Notes: a model not told the origin generated them from the sequence alone. 64,000 bases of DNA from Chlorops oryzae (GCA_020466095.1 CM035806.1:130371156-130435155); one strand, 5' to 3'; numbered from the stretch's first letter, positions 21,086-32,993 are shown. A program made the numbers and translations.

Positions 21086-22887
21086 AAAGGTACATTTTGC
21101 AGTTCATGTATATGGAAATAAGGTTTGGATGCATTTCTGCCGATAAGTGCGTAAAAATGAGGAAAACAGGGCCGGTTTTGAAAAACCGCGTTGAGCGACC
21201 TCTAAACTTTTTACAAAAAATCTGAAAAAATTCTCATAAATATTTTAGCATATAAGCTTTCTAAAAACTTACGTTCTTCTATGAAATTCGAAAAAAAAAT
21301 TTATTTTGCGACACCCTAATGTACATATGTATGTACTTATTTGATGTCATCTTTTAACCGTTTTTTTTTTTGTGGCAGTATTTACCCCGCAAAATCCGAA
21401 TGAGGTTTATTCAGCCATGAATTCTGAAACATGTATTGAGTGTATGTACTTATGAATTTTTGTTCATTTTCTTCGCAGGCTATGGTCATATATCACCTCG
21501 AACGGATTGGGGAAAGGTCATGACCATATTCTATGCGATCGTCGGAATTCCTTTAATGCTGCTGTGCCTTTCGAACATCGGCGATATAATGGCAACGTCA
21601 TTCAGGTTGGCTGTATGCATTCTTCCATCCGATGCGTTCATATATCTGATGTAGCCCTTTTTTTTGAAATTTCAGATTCATCTATTGGCGCGTCTGCTGC
21701 TACATTTGCACACGATCTTCGCACCGCAATTCGAAACGAACTCGTTCTCGTCAAAGATCAGTGCGTTCGCACCGGTACACTAGTCGATCGCAACCGCCTC
21801 CAAGTTTCCGACGTTCCATGAAATTGACACAGCGCTCCGCCAATGATTCCGGAGTTGGAACGTCGCTAGGTGGCATGGCGCATGCTTACTCCGATCCGGA
21901 ACTGCGGACGGTCGGACGAAACGGTTACGATTACGATTATCGCGGGAGCAGTAGACGACGCCATCCCCACAAAGCCAGTTTGCGTCAATCGGCGCCGATG
22001 CATATGACAGCACCATACTACAATAATGATCCTTATAACGATGAAAATTCTGGACACCGCAATTCTGGACGTTATAGCGGACGTCAACGGAATCGTTTTC
22101 GCATGCAAGAGCGTCATACGATCGAACGCGAAAGAAACTTGGGTCGATCGAAGCCGTAACATAGACTCAAATTGAGGAGTTAAAATGGGTCACCACCTCC
22201 CCAGAGCAGGAGGTCGAGAATCATCAGCAGCGGCTGGACCACCGATTGCAAAGCGCAGCTTCAGTTTCCCGCTCAACACGCGGCCGTCGTGAGGAAACCC
22301 ATACGTGAAGGACCAGAAGCAACGGAAATTACATGAACTGAATCCGATTCGAATGCAGTCGCCATCATTGGCACAACCACCGCGCGGACGATCCGTTCCA
22401 CACAATATAGCTGGTCGTGGCATGGGTCGTGCCAAATCGGTTGACCCGCGTGCCGCACGATACGAGGATCTCGATGATGACGTAATACGAAGAACGTCAA
22501 TCATACCAAACCGATACGCCCTAGAGGAATTCGACGAGAGACAGAATCGCCGAGATACGAAGAATGCAAAGCTTCGAAGTTCAGTCCATGCCGCGTTCAG
22601 CGCAACAGCGCCGCAGCGGTTACAAATTCTCGAATAGCCGATCACGAGCGTGAAGCATCGCCCGCAAGATCATCGCCACAACGGCCGCGGACAGTCCCAG
22701 CAGCGATATCAACGAGATCAGCACGGTGATCGCGCTCATCGAGAACAAGACATCTTAGAACACGCTCAAGCCAGCAACCTCCAGCCCGTCCCAGTGTCCA
22801 TAGGCAACAGTCACGCTATGGCAATCGTTTGGAACTGCCGCAACTAACGTCATCGAATTAAAAGGTCAATGCGACGTAGCCGTTCGC

Positions 22888-24252
22888 CAGTGGCGGATTT
22901 AACAGGTGGGCAAAAGCGCGCTTGCCCACTGGGCCCCCCTCTTGCTGAAAGTTACACCCTCGATTTTTTTTTGACATGAATATGGTTTAGGGGCCGTTCA
23001 TATATTACGTAACGCTTTTTTCTGCTCTTGTCCTAAGTCTTTGCGCGACAGTTCTATCATAAACAGCGCAAAGACTTAACGAAGAACTTGCAAAATTTGC
23101 GTGAGGAGAGCAAGTTATTTCTTTCGTTTCGAAAGCTAAATCTCAATGGGAGAAGATGGGATGGAAGAATCCTGATTTTCCGATCATTAGACAACGACGA
23201 ACGAAAAAAAAATGCCAGGCGAGAAAGCAGAGGACAGTTTCTCTGGATATAGCAACGAAACATCGCATTGGGTACTTTTGAAGTTCTGGACAAATGGCAG
23301 TGAATTACAAGAAAGGGCCAAAGGTTTTGATGAGATAAACGCACTTTTCGGATTTCTCAAACCTGAATCCTTCAGAAACATGGAAGAGAAAGAATTTGAA
23401 AAAAATGTGTGCAATTTGATGGAGAAATATCCAACTTTTTTTACAACTGCCCTGAAGTACGAGCTAATCAGTTTTGCGGATATATATTTCTCCAAGAACA
23501 AGATTCTTCCAAGCATGGTCCATTGCAGTATTTGAACTTCGTCGTTGAAAAAAATTTGATCAGCAGTTTCCCGGGAGTGCTGCATTTATTGCGTTTTATT
23601 CTTGACCCCTTCCCGTCAGCACTGCCAGCGCCGAACGGAACAATGAGTTCATTGAAGGAGAGTCAAAGATCGTCAACGTTCTACAATGAGTGCAGAAGCA
23701 TTGGACGATTTCAGCATACTTTTCATCGAACAGCAAGTCGCCAATCAAATTGATCTGGGGGCAACCATCCGAAGTTTTTGGGCGGAGAAGAAAGCGAGAA
23801 GAGGTTTCAAAAAACATGTAAATTTTTTCTCTATCAGCCCCGATTCTAAATATTCCTGGGGAACAAATTTCCTTTTCACGAGGTTTAAATTCTCCATTTT
23901 TGGAATAGAAAGGATAGTAAATTCATTGAAATGAATCCAAACACCCATTCCTATTATTTTTCTGCCATCGTTGTATTCAAAAATGAGAGTTTTGCTCTCA
24001 AAACAAGTCAATTCCCCGAGAATATTTAGAATCGGGCTGTATGTAAAAAAGAATACAATTTTTATAATGCTCGATTAATAAATGAAAACATTTTTATATT
24101 CATTAAAAATTCCTCAAAAACATATAGCTTTTTACTTTCCATGGAACACCTGACACAACATAATTTTGTGTGTGTGTATAGGGGGGGGGGGGGGGTGTAT
24201 TTGGCCTAAGAAATTTTGCCCACTGGGCCTTTTTCCCTTAAATCCGCCACTG
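22888..24252 (+). mobile_element. hAT element inserted in the K+ channel exon
   Basis: TIRs CAGTGGCGGATTTAA are perfect over 15 bp. The exon octamer CCGTTCGC is duplicated on both sides (22880-22887 and 24253-24260), and the second gene copy (near 46400) shows the empty site. It encodes a broken hAT transposase C-terminal half. HWVLLKFWTNGSELQERAKG begins at about 23260. FPGVLHLLRFIL follows, then after frame breaks MSAEALDDFSILFIEQQVAN at 23686. N-terminal domains are missing, so it is non-autonomous. A smaller MITE is nested at 23835-24039, and poly(G) occurs near 24181. Confidence 0.92.
23835..24039. mobile_element. MITE nested in the hAT (CAGCCCGATTCT ends)
   Basis: Ends CAGCCCCGATTCTAAATATT and inverted AATATTTAGAATCGGGCTG are flanked by TAT on both sides. 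It belongs to the same family as the MITE in IntS10 intron 3. Confidence 0.65.
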
Positions 24253-25111
24253 CCGTTCGCGTTCCCATTCGCCTTGTCCGGATGAGTATGCTATGGACAA
24301 TATGAGGCGTGGACGCTCTCCACGTCGTTGGCAATCGTGAGAGCTCCTACGATGACCGTTATATGGACGACTACGACGTCGAAGCTGGCTATGACGATTA
24401 CACTGCACAGGAAATGCATCACCGTGAAAGAAAGCATCTTCGCCGTGAACTGGGCGGTAAAAGAATTCATTTGAATTCAAACGAAAAATAAAAATAAAAT
24501 TACGAAATTCTCTTAGAGAAATTACCGCCATCACCGCGCATAATGTCGCCAATGGCATTCGCCGTTAAACGTCAGATTCGCCGCAGACCAAGTTATGACA
24601 ACGATGAGGAATCAATTGACGAATGGATTGACTATTATGGTGACATTTTGCCAAAGAACAGACCTGTACCAATATGGCTATGCGTATTCTTGGTCATCAG
24701 CTACATACTTGGAGGAGCAGCGCTATTCGCGCATTGGGAGAAATGGTCTTTTTTAGACTCGGCCTATTTCTGTTTCATTACGCTGACGACAATCGGTAAC
24801 ATTCATAGCTTAGAAAACACCTTTTCTTTTCTCAAGTCACATTTGAATTCCTCGCAGAGTGTAATTAATTAGTTCATAAATTTTAATTCATTTACACCAT
24901 GTTCGTTGCAGGCTTCGGGGATTTTGTACCAGCAAAAGGTGTTCAGGATGAATCGGAGCCGTCGATTGCCTATTGCTCGTTGTATCTTCTCTTCGGGATA
25001 TCTCTACTTGCCATGAGTTTCAATTTAGTCCAAGAGGAATTCATAGCAAATGTTAAAGAGGTCGCCAGACGATTGGGCATTCTCAAGGACGACGAGGAGG
25101 AAGAAGATTAG

Positions 25112-26264
25112 ACATTACTAATGCGTATCAAATGACCAACCATGGGCACAAATAGAGCTGTTCTAGAGCCTTCGATGGCACCGCATCGAATGGTCTAGGG
25201 ATATTTGGTACTACTGGCTATTCAGTCTGTCAATGTTCCCTGTATCAGGCCGATTTTACAAATTATCTTTTATTAGATACTAATGGCCTTATTCATAGAA
25301 ATAAAACGTTCTTTAAACCTTTTTTACGGTGACTTTACTGTCAAAAATATATGAAATTAAAATGCTTTTTAGCTAAAATCCATTTTAGCATTTCTATGAA
25401 TAAGGCAGTAACATTATAATAAATAATATATATAATACAGTTTTTGTCCAAGGCACGGGGAAATTAAATTTTTTTACCTCTACGAATTGCTTTTTGATCT
25501 CTCGTATGTGGTTTGTTTTTTCGTCTCAAATAAAAACATGTAAGATTTTTTCTAAATAAGATCGCATTGGTTTTATAGAAAGCGGGTTTTTTTATTATTT
25601 CCTGAACGCCTTTTCAACGTAAGGCTGGAAACAGTCCCCACGTTTCGTATCGTGTCGTAGCGTGACGAGTCAGCTGATTCAAGAGTTTAAGATTTTATGA
25701 AGCTATTTTTTTTAGAACACGAGGTCACACCAACACAATCGAGGAAATAAATTTTCCGGAGTAATTTGGCGAAATTTGTGTTTTTGCGAGAACGCAGACC
25801 CAGAAATTGGAATTTTTTAAGGTCGCTGCAGAGGTCTACCCGCCCGTGAGGGAGCAGCACCACGACATAGAAATCGGTCCTTTTGAGGAGCACCAAGGGA
25901 ATACCAAAGAGTACAAAATCCAAAGCATAGGAAATAACGCGATTTTTGAGGGGAATTTTTAATTTTCTCCAAAATTGCGATCATTGATGGTCCCAGACGC
26001 GATATAGTGGGTACGAACGTCATATAATGGTCACAGACGCGACATATTCTCATCATGTAGGAGTGTAGGTCTAACTCTTCTTCTTCCTAATCCCTGCGAT
26101 GTGTTAGAGCTACGCTGCTTCGCCATAAGCATATAGCATGTGGAAAAGAATATTTATCTCTACTCTGGTCAAATGAGGTGTTTCTGCATTGCCACTTTTA
26201 TTTTTAATGTTGGGAGATATTCCAGTGCACTACGTATAAAATATCTACTAAACTAATAACATAT
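25112..26264. other. K+ channel 3' flank, copy 1
   Basis: Probable 3' UTR and downstream DNA, closely matching copy 2 (47256-48202). It includes the small MITE at 25286-25406. From about 26045 it contains a partial unit of the 1.14-kb tandem repeat (AGGTCTAACTCTTCTTCTTC). No coding sequence was recognised. Confidence 0.6.
25286..25406. mobile_element. MITE with GCCTTATTCATAGAAA ends
   Basis: GCCTTATTCATAGAAAT at the left is exactly inverted at the right, giving a 121-bp element. The same element is in copy 2 at about 47429-47549. A related one with GCCTTATTCAG ends lies near 54190-54315. It sits in the probable 3' UTR of the channel gene. Confidence 0.65.
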
Positions 26265-26656
26265 CCCAGACGGACATTATCGCATGCATTAAAAAATAAT
26301 TAATCCAGAAGAAGTGAAGCATTCATATGTAAAGAGGCCAATTGGTGATTTTTCAAATGATCTTCTAGTGAAAATATCACAAAAGCAAGAGCGCGTTGCT
26401 ACAGACTCTTCTTCAAATTAAAATTTTCATTTGGAAGAGAGTTGTATACTCATATTTTCAATGAAGATCCTATGAAATTTTCATGACAAGATGCTTTTCA
26501 ACCTGTGGTGCTATAATTCTCAAAACTTTTTATCGTTTTTTTTTTTTGTACTAAGATGTTTTAAGAATTGAAGTAAGGGTTAGTAATGCGAGCAGTCGCA
26601 GTATGAATTTTCACCACTTCGGAAGTACTGAAGAAGTAGTGAAATTTCCGGCTGGG
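26265..26656. mobile_element. CCCAGCCGG-type TIR element
   Basis: It begins CCCAGACGGACATTATCGC and ends GAAATTTCCGGCTGGG. It is a shorter relative of 3970-4730 and is shared with 50550-50939 in copy 2, so it predates the duplication. Confidence 0.7.
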
Positions 26657-26829
26657 AAGTGTCACTTGAAAACTGCAATAAAAGCACAGCGCTCAAAATA
26701 CACGTTATGTTATCGCTGACGTAAGGTATATTTAGTAGCCATCAGTGGTGATGATAAGGCTTATATTTTCCCTTACATATAACCAGGGAATGAAACCGAA
26801 GCGAATAACGGTAAGCGTAACGGTAACAA

Positions 26830-27734
26830 ATTTCCGGCTAGGATGTAGCATTTCTGACGTCAATCTTTTATTGTAGGTGTGTTCTATTTGTAACACACGA
26901 AAATTTTGCAAATCGGGAGAGCGCATTCTCTCGAAACAGTGGGTCGATAATGCTGTTCCACTTGCATTTGTTGAATTCCTGGTTCGTAAATTTGATCTGT
27001 GGCCACTAAGTCTGGTTTTTTTAGAGATTTCTTTGTTGTTCCTATATATATTTTGTCGCATCGTTTTTCATTATTTCCATTTCATTTTAGTCGGTATATA
27101 ACGTTGTTTCTGTCTAATTTGTCGATTTTGCATTTTGTGCTGCTGAAGAGTTTTCTGACTGTATTGTTCATTTTGTAGGCAATATTAATCTTTTTGTCAT
27201 CATAATATTGTATTTTATCCAATCTCTCTGTTATTTTAGGCACATATGTGACTGAGATGAATGCTCTATCTTGTTTCGGATTATTATTATTACCTTTATT
27301 TTCATTTTTCAAAAATTTGTATAGTAGGCTTTGAGTTATGTGTCTGGGGAAACTATTTGCGGTCAATGTTTTTTTTTAAATAATTTTAATGTTCTGTGTA
27401 TGAAAAATTGGATTACTTTTTGTGAAGATTCTTCTAATAAAGTTATATGCTGTGTTTTTTTAATCATATTTTGGGGGTGTCTAGAAAATTAATTTATTAG
27501 ACGTCCAGAAGCCGTTGGTTTTTGATACCAGTTGAATCTTATTTTGTTGTCATATCGTATTAATTTCGTGTCCAGATATGCTAATTCGTTGTTGTTTTCC
27601 TCTTCTTTCGTGAATTTAAGGCTACTTTGGTACATATTTCGTTTTTCGAGCATTTGGTCAACTTGGTTCTTCTTTATGATCGTAAAGATATCGTCTACAT
27701 ATTTGGTCACACACTTAGGGTTAATCTCCATCTG
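26830..27734 (-). mobile_element. Penelope-like element fragment (RT tail and GIY-YIG domain)
   Basis: On the minus strand the sequence encodes the end of a Penelope-type reverse transcriptase (KYVDDIFTI, then NWYQKPTASGRLIN). A GIY-YIG endonuclease-like segment follows (NVIYRLKCNGNNEKRCDK, YIGTTKNSLKTRLSGHRS). One-base frame breaks separate the pieces. It ends abruptly at 27734, where LINE sequence begins. The second duplication copy carries the same element much more completely (51100-53455). Confidence 0.85.
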
Positions 27735-30700
27735 TTTTTGCTTCTGAATCCGCAATTTCGTTAAAATATATGTTGGAGTGACTAGGGATGTGGTGAATTT
27801 GACAGATTTGAATTTGAGACTTTTCGATTTTATTGATAGTTTGGATGGTTAAGTAGTTTGTTTTGTCTTTTTTCATCAGATTTTGTGCTCCACTCTTGCT
27901 ATCTGTTAAGATGGCTATTTTTGTTAGCTTTTTGGATATCGCGTAATCAATGGTTTTGTCGATTGCGATTAATTCCGCTGTCATTGAGGATATTTGAGCG
28001 TTGATGTAGAAACTTTTCCTTGTGTTTGCGTTCGTATGGATAAATGCTGATCCAGCGTTGTCATTTTTGACTGAGCCGTCCGTGTAGAAAATATTGAATT
28101 TTTGGTCCTCCAGTTGTCTTGTTTTTTCTATCAAAAGTGCTTTGATTGTGCTTTGATTTTGTTCTTCTTTTTTTGTTTTCATTTGTTTGAAAAAATTTAG
28201 GTCGAAAAGCATTTTGTTGTTATTAGATTTTAGTTTTTGTATCCTGCCTATTGTCATCCATATGTCTCTGTATTCCATGAATATATTGCTGTGGCTTGTG
28301 TTGAGGTCCGGTGTGGTAATAATCGGTATGATAATTGGGAGGTTATACGCGAAAGCTTTTATTAATTCTTTTGCTGTGTTTAGTTTGATTCGGTATTTTA
28401 TCGGTAGTTCTGCTGCCATATGGTATAGGATTTGTGTAGGTGTGGATTTTATGAGTCCTAGACATCTTTTGATGTTTGCTGAAATGGATGACTGTAGTTT
28501 TAAGGTGTTGGTTTTGTTTAGATTACAGAGGGTAGAGGTGGCGTATTCCAATTTCGGTCTTATGATTGCTTTGTAGATGTGCAGTGCCTTTTCTGGGTGT
28601 ATGCCGTATTTGCATCCATTAATAATGTTCGTAAATTTAGTTGTGTCGTTGGTTTTTTGGATTATTTCCTTAATGTGCTCTGAGGTGGAGTTGTTGGCGG
28701 CTATGGTTCTTCCTAGGAATTTTATCTTGGGTACTTGATTTAGTATTCGGTTGTGTAATGTGATTTCTATTTGTTGTTTTTTCTTATTAAAGTGTATTAT
28801 GTTGGTTTTTTGTGGGTTGATGTTGAGGTTGAGTTGTGATCCTATGTTTGCGAATTGGTTTATTTTGTCTTTTAAGATGTTTGTGGCTATTTCCAGTTTT
28901 GAATGGTATGTGAGGATGAAGAAGTCGTCTGCGAATTGGAAGAGTTTACAGTTTTGGTTATTGATATGGTGCAAAGGTGTTGAGTAAATGTTGAACAGTA
29001 TGGGGCTTAGTGAGCTGCCTTGGGCAAGGCCATTGGATGTTTGTGTTTGTTGGTTGGTACATGTAAGCGTTCTTCTGCTAAGGAAGTTATAGATCCAGTC
29101 GCAGAGATCTTTGTGAATTTTTCTGCGGTTCATTATTTGGTACAGTTTTTCGATTGTTACCATATCGAAGGCTTTGCTGATGTCGATGCACGCTCCCATT
29201 ACTTGGTACTTTTTTTGAGGCTGGCTGTAGTATGTAATAGGTCGTTTATACACATTGCTGTCGAGTGGTTTTTGCGAAAGCCATATGAGCGATCTGGTAA
29301 GGGATTTTGATTTTCTATATGTGTCATCAGATCTTCTTTGATCATGATTTCCATTAGTTTCAGTAATGTGTTCAGTAGGCTGATTGGTCTATAGTTGTCA
29401 ATATCGCTCAGGTCGGTGTTTTTCTTTGGGATTGGTACGACTTTAATTTTTCTCCATTCTTCTGGAATATGTCTCGTAGTCCATGTGTTTTGTAGGGCTT
29501 CATAGATCGCTTGGAATCCTGTTTCGTTTAGTGTTTGTATCATGCTGTATGTGATTCCATCCAATCCTGGGGCTGAGTTTGGGTTTTTTTTTTGTTAATT
29601 GCATCTATGAAGTCCGTTAAGCTCATTTTTAGTCGTTGTGGTTGTTTTTACTTGGGTGCTTATTGTTATTGAAGGTGGTTCCGGTGTAGTTTTGGTGCTA
29701 GAATTATTTGTTAGGTTATGTAGAAAATTTTTTATTTGTGGTATTGTGACGCTGTTTCCTGTTTTTTTCTCTTGTTTGTATTTTTTCAATTTTTTAATGG
29801 TGTCCCAAATCTCTTTTTACTTGTTGAAAGTTTTCCTTTTTTTGTTTGAAGATATGTTTGCTCAGGTTTTTTTCCGCTGTAATCCAATTTTTGCTGTTTT
29901 CAAAGGATTTGTTACTTAAGAACTTTTGTCTTGTTGCGTTTCTTAATCTCAGTAATTTGTTGGTTTCCGTTGTCCACCATCTCTTTGGTTTGTAATTGTT
30001 CTTCTCCGATAGCGATATCGTGTTGTCTTTAATGGCTCCTTTTATGCTGTTTTGTATTGAAACGATATCCCCCTTAAGGTCGAGTAGTTTTAGATCTTCT
30101 TGGACTTTGCATATGATAATCTTACTTCTTTTTTTATTAGTGTGATGGTGTTGGTTCAGTGTAATGAGGATCGGTTTGTGATTGCTATGAGTGATTCTGT
30201 TTTTCAGGCATTCCCACTTCATATTCTGGAGGTTCTTGTTATACCATGTGACGTCTATCGCTGAGTTTGTGTTGTTGCTGGTGTAAAATGTTGCTGTTCC
30301 GTCGTTTAGTGGGTAGAATTTGTAAGTGTTGATAATTGTTTCAAGAATTCTTCCTTTGGTGTCTGTCCTAGTTGCTCCCCACATCGTTGATTTAGCGTTA
30401 AAGTCGCCTCCTACGATGGTTGGGAGATGCATGGCGTTGGCTAGCAGGAAAAGTTTTTCGATTTCGTTGTTGAAGGTAGTTATTTCTGTGTTTGGGGGAA
30501 AATAAGCGCTGATAATATTCATGTTGTTATGTAAATTTAGGGTTTGGATTCCTACTGTTTCCGCTGACGGGGGCAGTTTTAAGATTGCGAATTGTATGTT
30601 TTTTTTAATGTAAATTCCAACTCCTCCGTAGCCGTAATTTCGACCCCCGTGGATGAAGTTATAGTTTAGCATACTTGTGCAGGCGTTGTTTTTAAGCCAA

Positions 30701-31790
30701 GTCTCGCTTAGTATGGCTATTGAGATTTCTTTGTTTTCTAGGAAGTGTTCTAGAAGATCTTTGTTATTTCTGTGTTTTAGGCTTTGTATGTTATATTGTA
30801 ATATCTTCATGTGAATGTGCTGCAATTTCTTGGTGGTCTGATACAATTAATGCTGTGTTTAGTTTTCCCTTGATAAGTTGTACAAATTTTCTGGTCTGGT
30901 CTTTCATCTTGTCATTGCTCCAATCTGTGAGGAATTTTGTTTGTCTGTTGCGCATTCTTCTGTTATTTGTTTGATAATCGGTTGTTTAGTTAATTGTCTG
31001 TTGGGTTGTATATAGCTTTCTTTGATTATTTCGTTTCTTTGTTGGAAAGCGATTTCTGCTTTTGTAAGGTTTTTTAGGGATATTTATTTTGTCAGACTTA
31101 GTTATGTAGGATTTTACTGCGTTCGCGTAAGATAGGGTGTTATGTACTGCCTGAGCTGTTGTCTGGTGGTTGTTTACGTGTTTGGGTTTTTCGTGTTTGC
31201 TTTGTATTTCAGGGTAATATGTTGTGTATTCTGATTCGTCTAATAGTGCGAATCTATTAAAAAGGTGTGGGAACGTAGTTTTAACTTCACCTTTGGTGAG
31301 GTTTTCTATGGTCATCACTTTTCTTATGGTGTATTCTTTTGTTCTAGCGGGACAGTTTCTGTCTGTAGGCGGGTGCGCACCCCGGCAGTTTGTACAAGAT
31401 AGTTGTAGGCAATTTTCTTCTTCTTCGTGATTGTTGTAGCTTGTTTTGCAGACTCTGGCCTTGCTTTTGCAATGAAGTGCAAAATGGCCGAATCTGAAAC
31501 AGCTATAGCACTGACTAAAGTGTATATAGTGTGTTACCGGTATTAAAGTACATGCGAATGCAATTTCTTTTGGGATTTCGCTGCCGTAAAATTGGATTTT
31601 GACTCTNNNNNNNNNNNNNNNNNNNNNNNNNNNNNNNNNNNNNNNNNNNNNNNNNNNNNNNNNNNNNNNNNNNNNNNNNNNNNNNNNNNNNNNNNNNNNN
31701 NNNNNNTTCGCGAATTTTGTGGTTCTAAGTCTATGAACAGGTCTGGTTTGCCATCGATTTTTATTTGTTCTTGATTTTTTTTTTTCGTGT
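27735..31790 (-). mobile_element. I-like LINE, nearly full coding region, interrupted by gap
   Basis: It reads on the minus strand. ORF1, spanning the N gap, contains CCHC-type knuckles (CYSCFRFGHFALHC and CTNCRGAHPPTDRNC). ORF2 starts near 30846 with an AP endonuclease (ILSETWLK, GGDFNAKSTMWG, SNHKPI). The reverse transcriptase follows (GLAQGSSLSPILFNIY, LFQFADDFFIL), then an RNase H domain (FYTDGSVKN, TAELIAID, ILTDSKSG). Domain order matches the I group. ORF2 is cut by about three frame breaks, one at a T run near 29585, and stops in RNase H at 27735. The region left of the gap and 31707-31790 read in the same direction, consistent with one element. Confidence 0.85.
31607..31706. other. 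Assembly gap (100 N)
   Basis: Exactly 100 N, a conventional scaffold spacer rather than a measured distance. It falls inside the ORF1 of a LINE. Confidence 0.99.
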
Positions 31791-32432
31791 GCCCAAATAC
31801 TTTTGAGGTAATACGGAAATATTTTTTTTTTTTTTTTGTTATTGTTCGGTACTGAAAAATGGTCGATTAACGGGTTATTTATTTTTTTTTTTTACAAAAA
31901 GACCAAAAGAAAAATGTTTTTATTTTCTTCATTTTCAATGCTCTTTCGCTCGAGTTCGTTGACTCTTTTATACTCAGTGTGTAGGTGTGAAAGCAATGAT
32001 TATCAGTTGCGGAAGGTCTTTGCGCATGCGCAACATGACCGATAAGCGTGAAGTTAAAAAAAAAATTATTTAAAAAGAAATTGAAAGCATTTTTTCTAGG
32101 CTTTTGCCTTAAGAACTAAAAAAGAAGAAACTTAATTAATAAAACAAATACAGTTGTTATACTTTCGGCCCAGTTGGAAAAATTTCCATCGATGAGAGCT
32201 ATCAGCTTAATTACCTTGGTCGTATCATCGATGATGCCTATCGTATAAACATAAATACAAAGGAAGAAGTTATACGAAAGAACAGAACCTCGGAATTGCT
32301 CAACACAGTTCAATGCCGTTTCTATCTGTTGCTTTAACATAATTATTCCATTTGGGGCATTTGGTATTGAATGTTTTCATTTTTTGTTGTGTTTTACATA
32401 TATGTCTATGTATATATAATTGTCAAAAGCAT
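31791..32432 (-). other. Possible LINE 5' region and unclassified DNA
   Basis: T-rich sequence follows the ORF1 remnant. On the minus strand a TATAAAAG motif lies near 31972-31965. The palindromic TGCGCATGCGCA at about 32020 may mark the 5' end of the LINE. From 32100 to 32432 I recognise nothing. Confidence 0.35.
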
Positions 32433-32599
32433 CCCAGCAGCGGAAATGCGATTAATTAACTCAAAAGCGAGTACTCTTGAAATACTACGTACGGGAGTAC
32501 TCACAATAAAACATATTCACATATGAATAGCGAGTACCCTCACTAAAGTTTACTCTCCTTGAGATCGAAGGTGGATGAGTTCGTTCATTAATTAACGTT

Positions 32600-32665
32600 T
32601 GCTGCTTAAGACTCTCGCTCAGCAACCGCGTGGGTCTGGGTTCGATCCCTGGCTCGGGTGAGAAG
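32600..32665 (+). other. tRNA-like segment (B box)
   Basis: TCTGGGTTCGATCCCTGG matches a Pol III B box with partial T-arm pairing. It is preceded by GCTGCTTAAGAC, a weak A-box candidate. It does not fold into a full tRNA by eye, so I treat it as a tRNA-derived piece of the host element. Confidence 0.4.
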
Positions 32666-32898
32666 ATTTTTTTTCAAGGTTTTTTATTATCATATTTTCA
32701 TTTATTTTTTTAAAAGTTAATTTTGAAAAAAAAAAAAAATTTCATAAATTGTAAGTATATTTTTTTATACTTACTTATTTTAATTTTTTAATACTTATTT
32801 ATTTTTCAATTGAAAAATTTTTGTTGTGATAAATCCTATAGGCGCGTTTCACAAAAATTTGACCAACAAAAAACTCCAGTTAGCGTTTTGACGAGCAC

Positions 32899-32993
32899 CA
32901 GTCGCGTACCGAGACATTTCGGCGCCCGGGGCCCCAGGCCCGATGGGGACACAATGCATGCACAATGCCGTCCCCTCCAACCGGCCACTACTG
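32899..32993. mobile_element. 95-bp hAT remnant
   Basis: Ends CAGTCGCGTACC and CGGCCACTACTG are roughly inverted. Perfect 8-bp repeats ACGAGCAC flank the element (32891-32898 and 32994-33001). It is GC-rich, unlike its surroundings. It is one of the smallest plausible hAT derivatives and abuts the next insertion. Confidence 0.65.

Larger units (their letters stand above)
21479..25111 (+). pseudogene. Two-pore-domain K+ channel, 3' exons, copy 1 (interrupted)
   Basis: Exons 21479-21605, 21676-24456, 24517-24795 and 24912-25111 have good splice sites. The first encodes the end of pore 1 and M2 ([30 protein letters not shown]). The second gives [13 protein letters not shown] and a long Arg/Ser-rich cytoplasmic loop. 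The third holds M3 (PVPIWLCVFLVISYILGGAA) and the start of pore 2 (FITLTTI). The fourth completes GFGDFVPA, M4 and an acidic tail (DDEEEED). K2P channels make background K+ currents. The loop here is about 490 residues, against a few tens in most K2Ps. A 1365-bp hAT interrupts the second exon, and several extra bases in short homopolymers break the frame between 22155 and 22680. The exons for M1 and the first half of pore 1 are missing. AATAAA lies at 25418-25423. Confidence 0.85.
16628..27734. repeat. Segmental duplication, copy 1
   Basis: Sequence from TATGGGTCGATTCGACAGTG (about 16628) to ATCTCCATCTG (27724-27734) recurs in the same order and orientation at about 43888-52014. Between 16760 and 19849 the two copies differ: a tandem array here, other DNA in copy 2. 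From 19849 on they align closely apart from private insertions. Copy 1 alone has the putative LTR (20022-21085) and a hAT (22888-24252). The right limit coincides with a Penelope/LINE junction. Confidence 0.85.
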
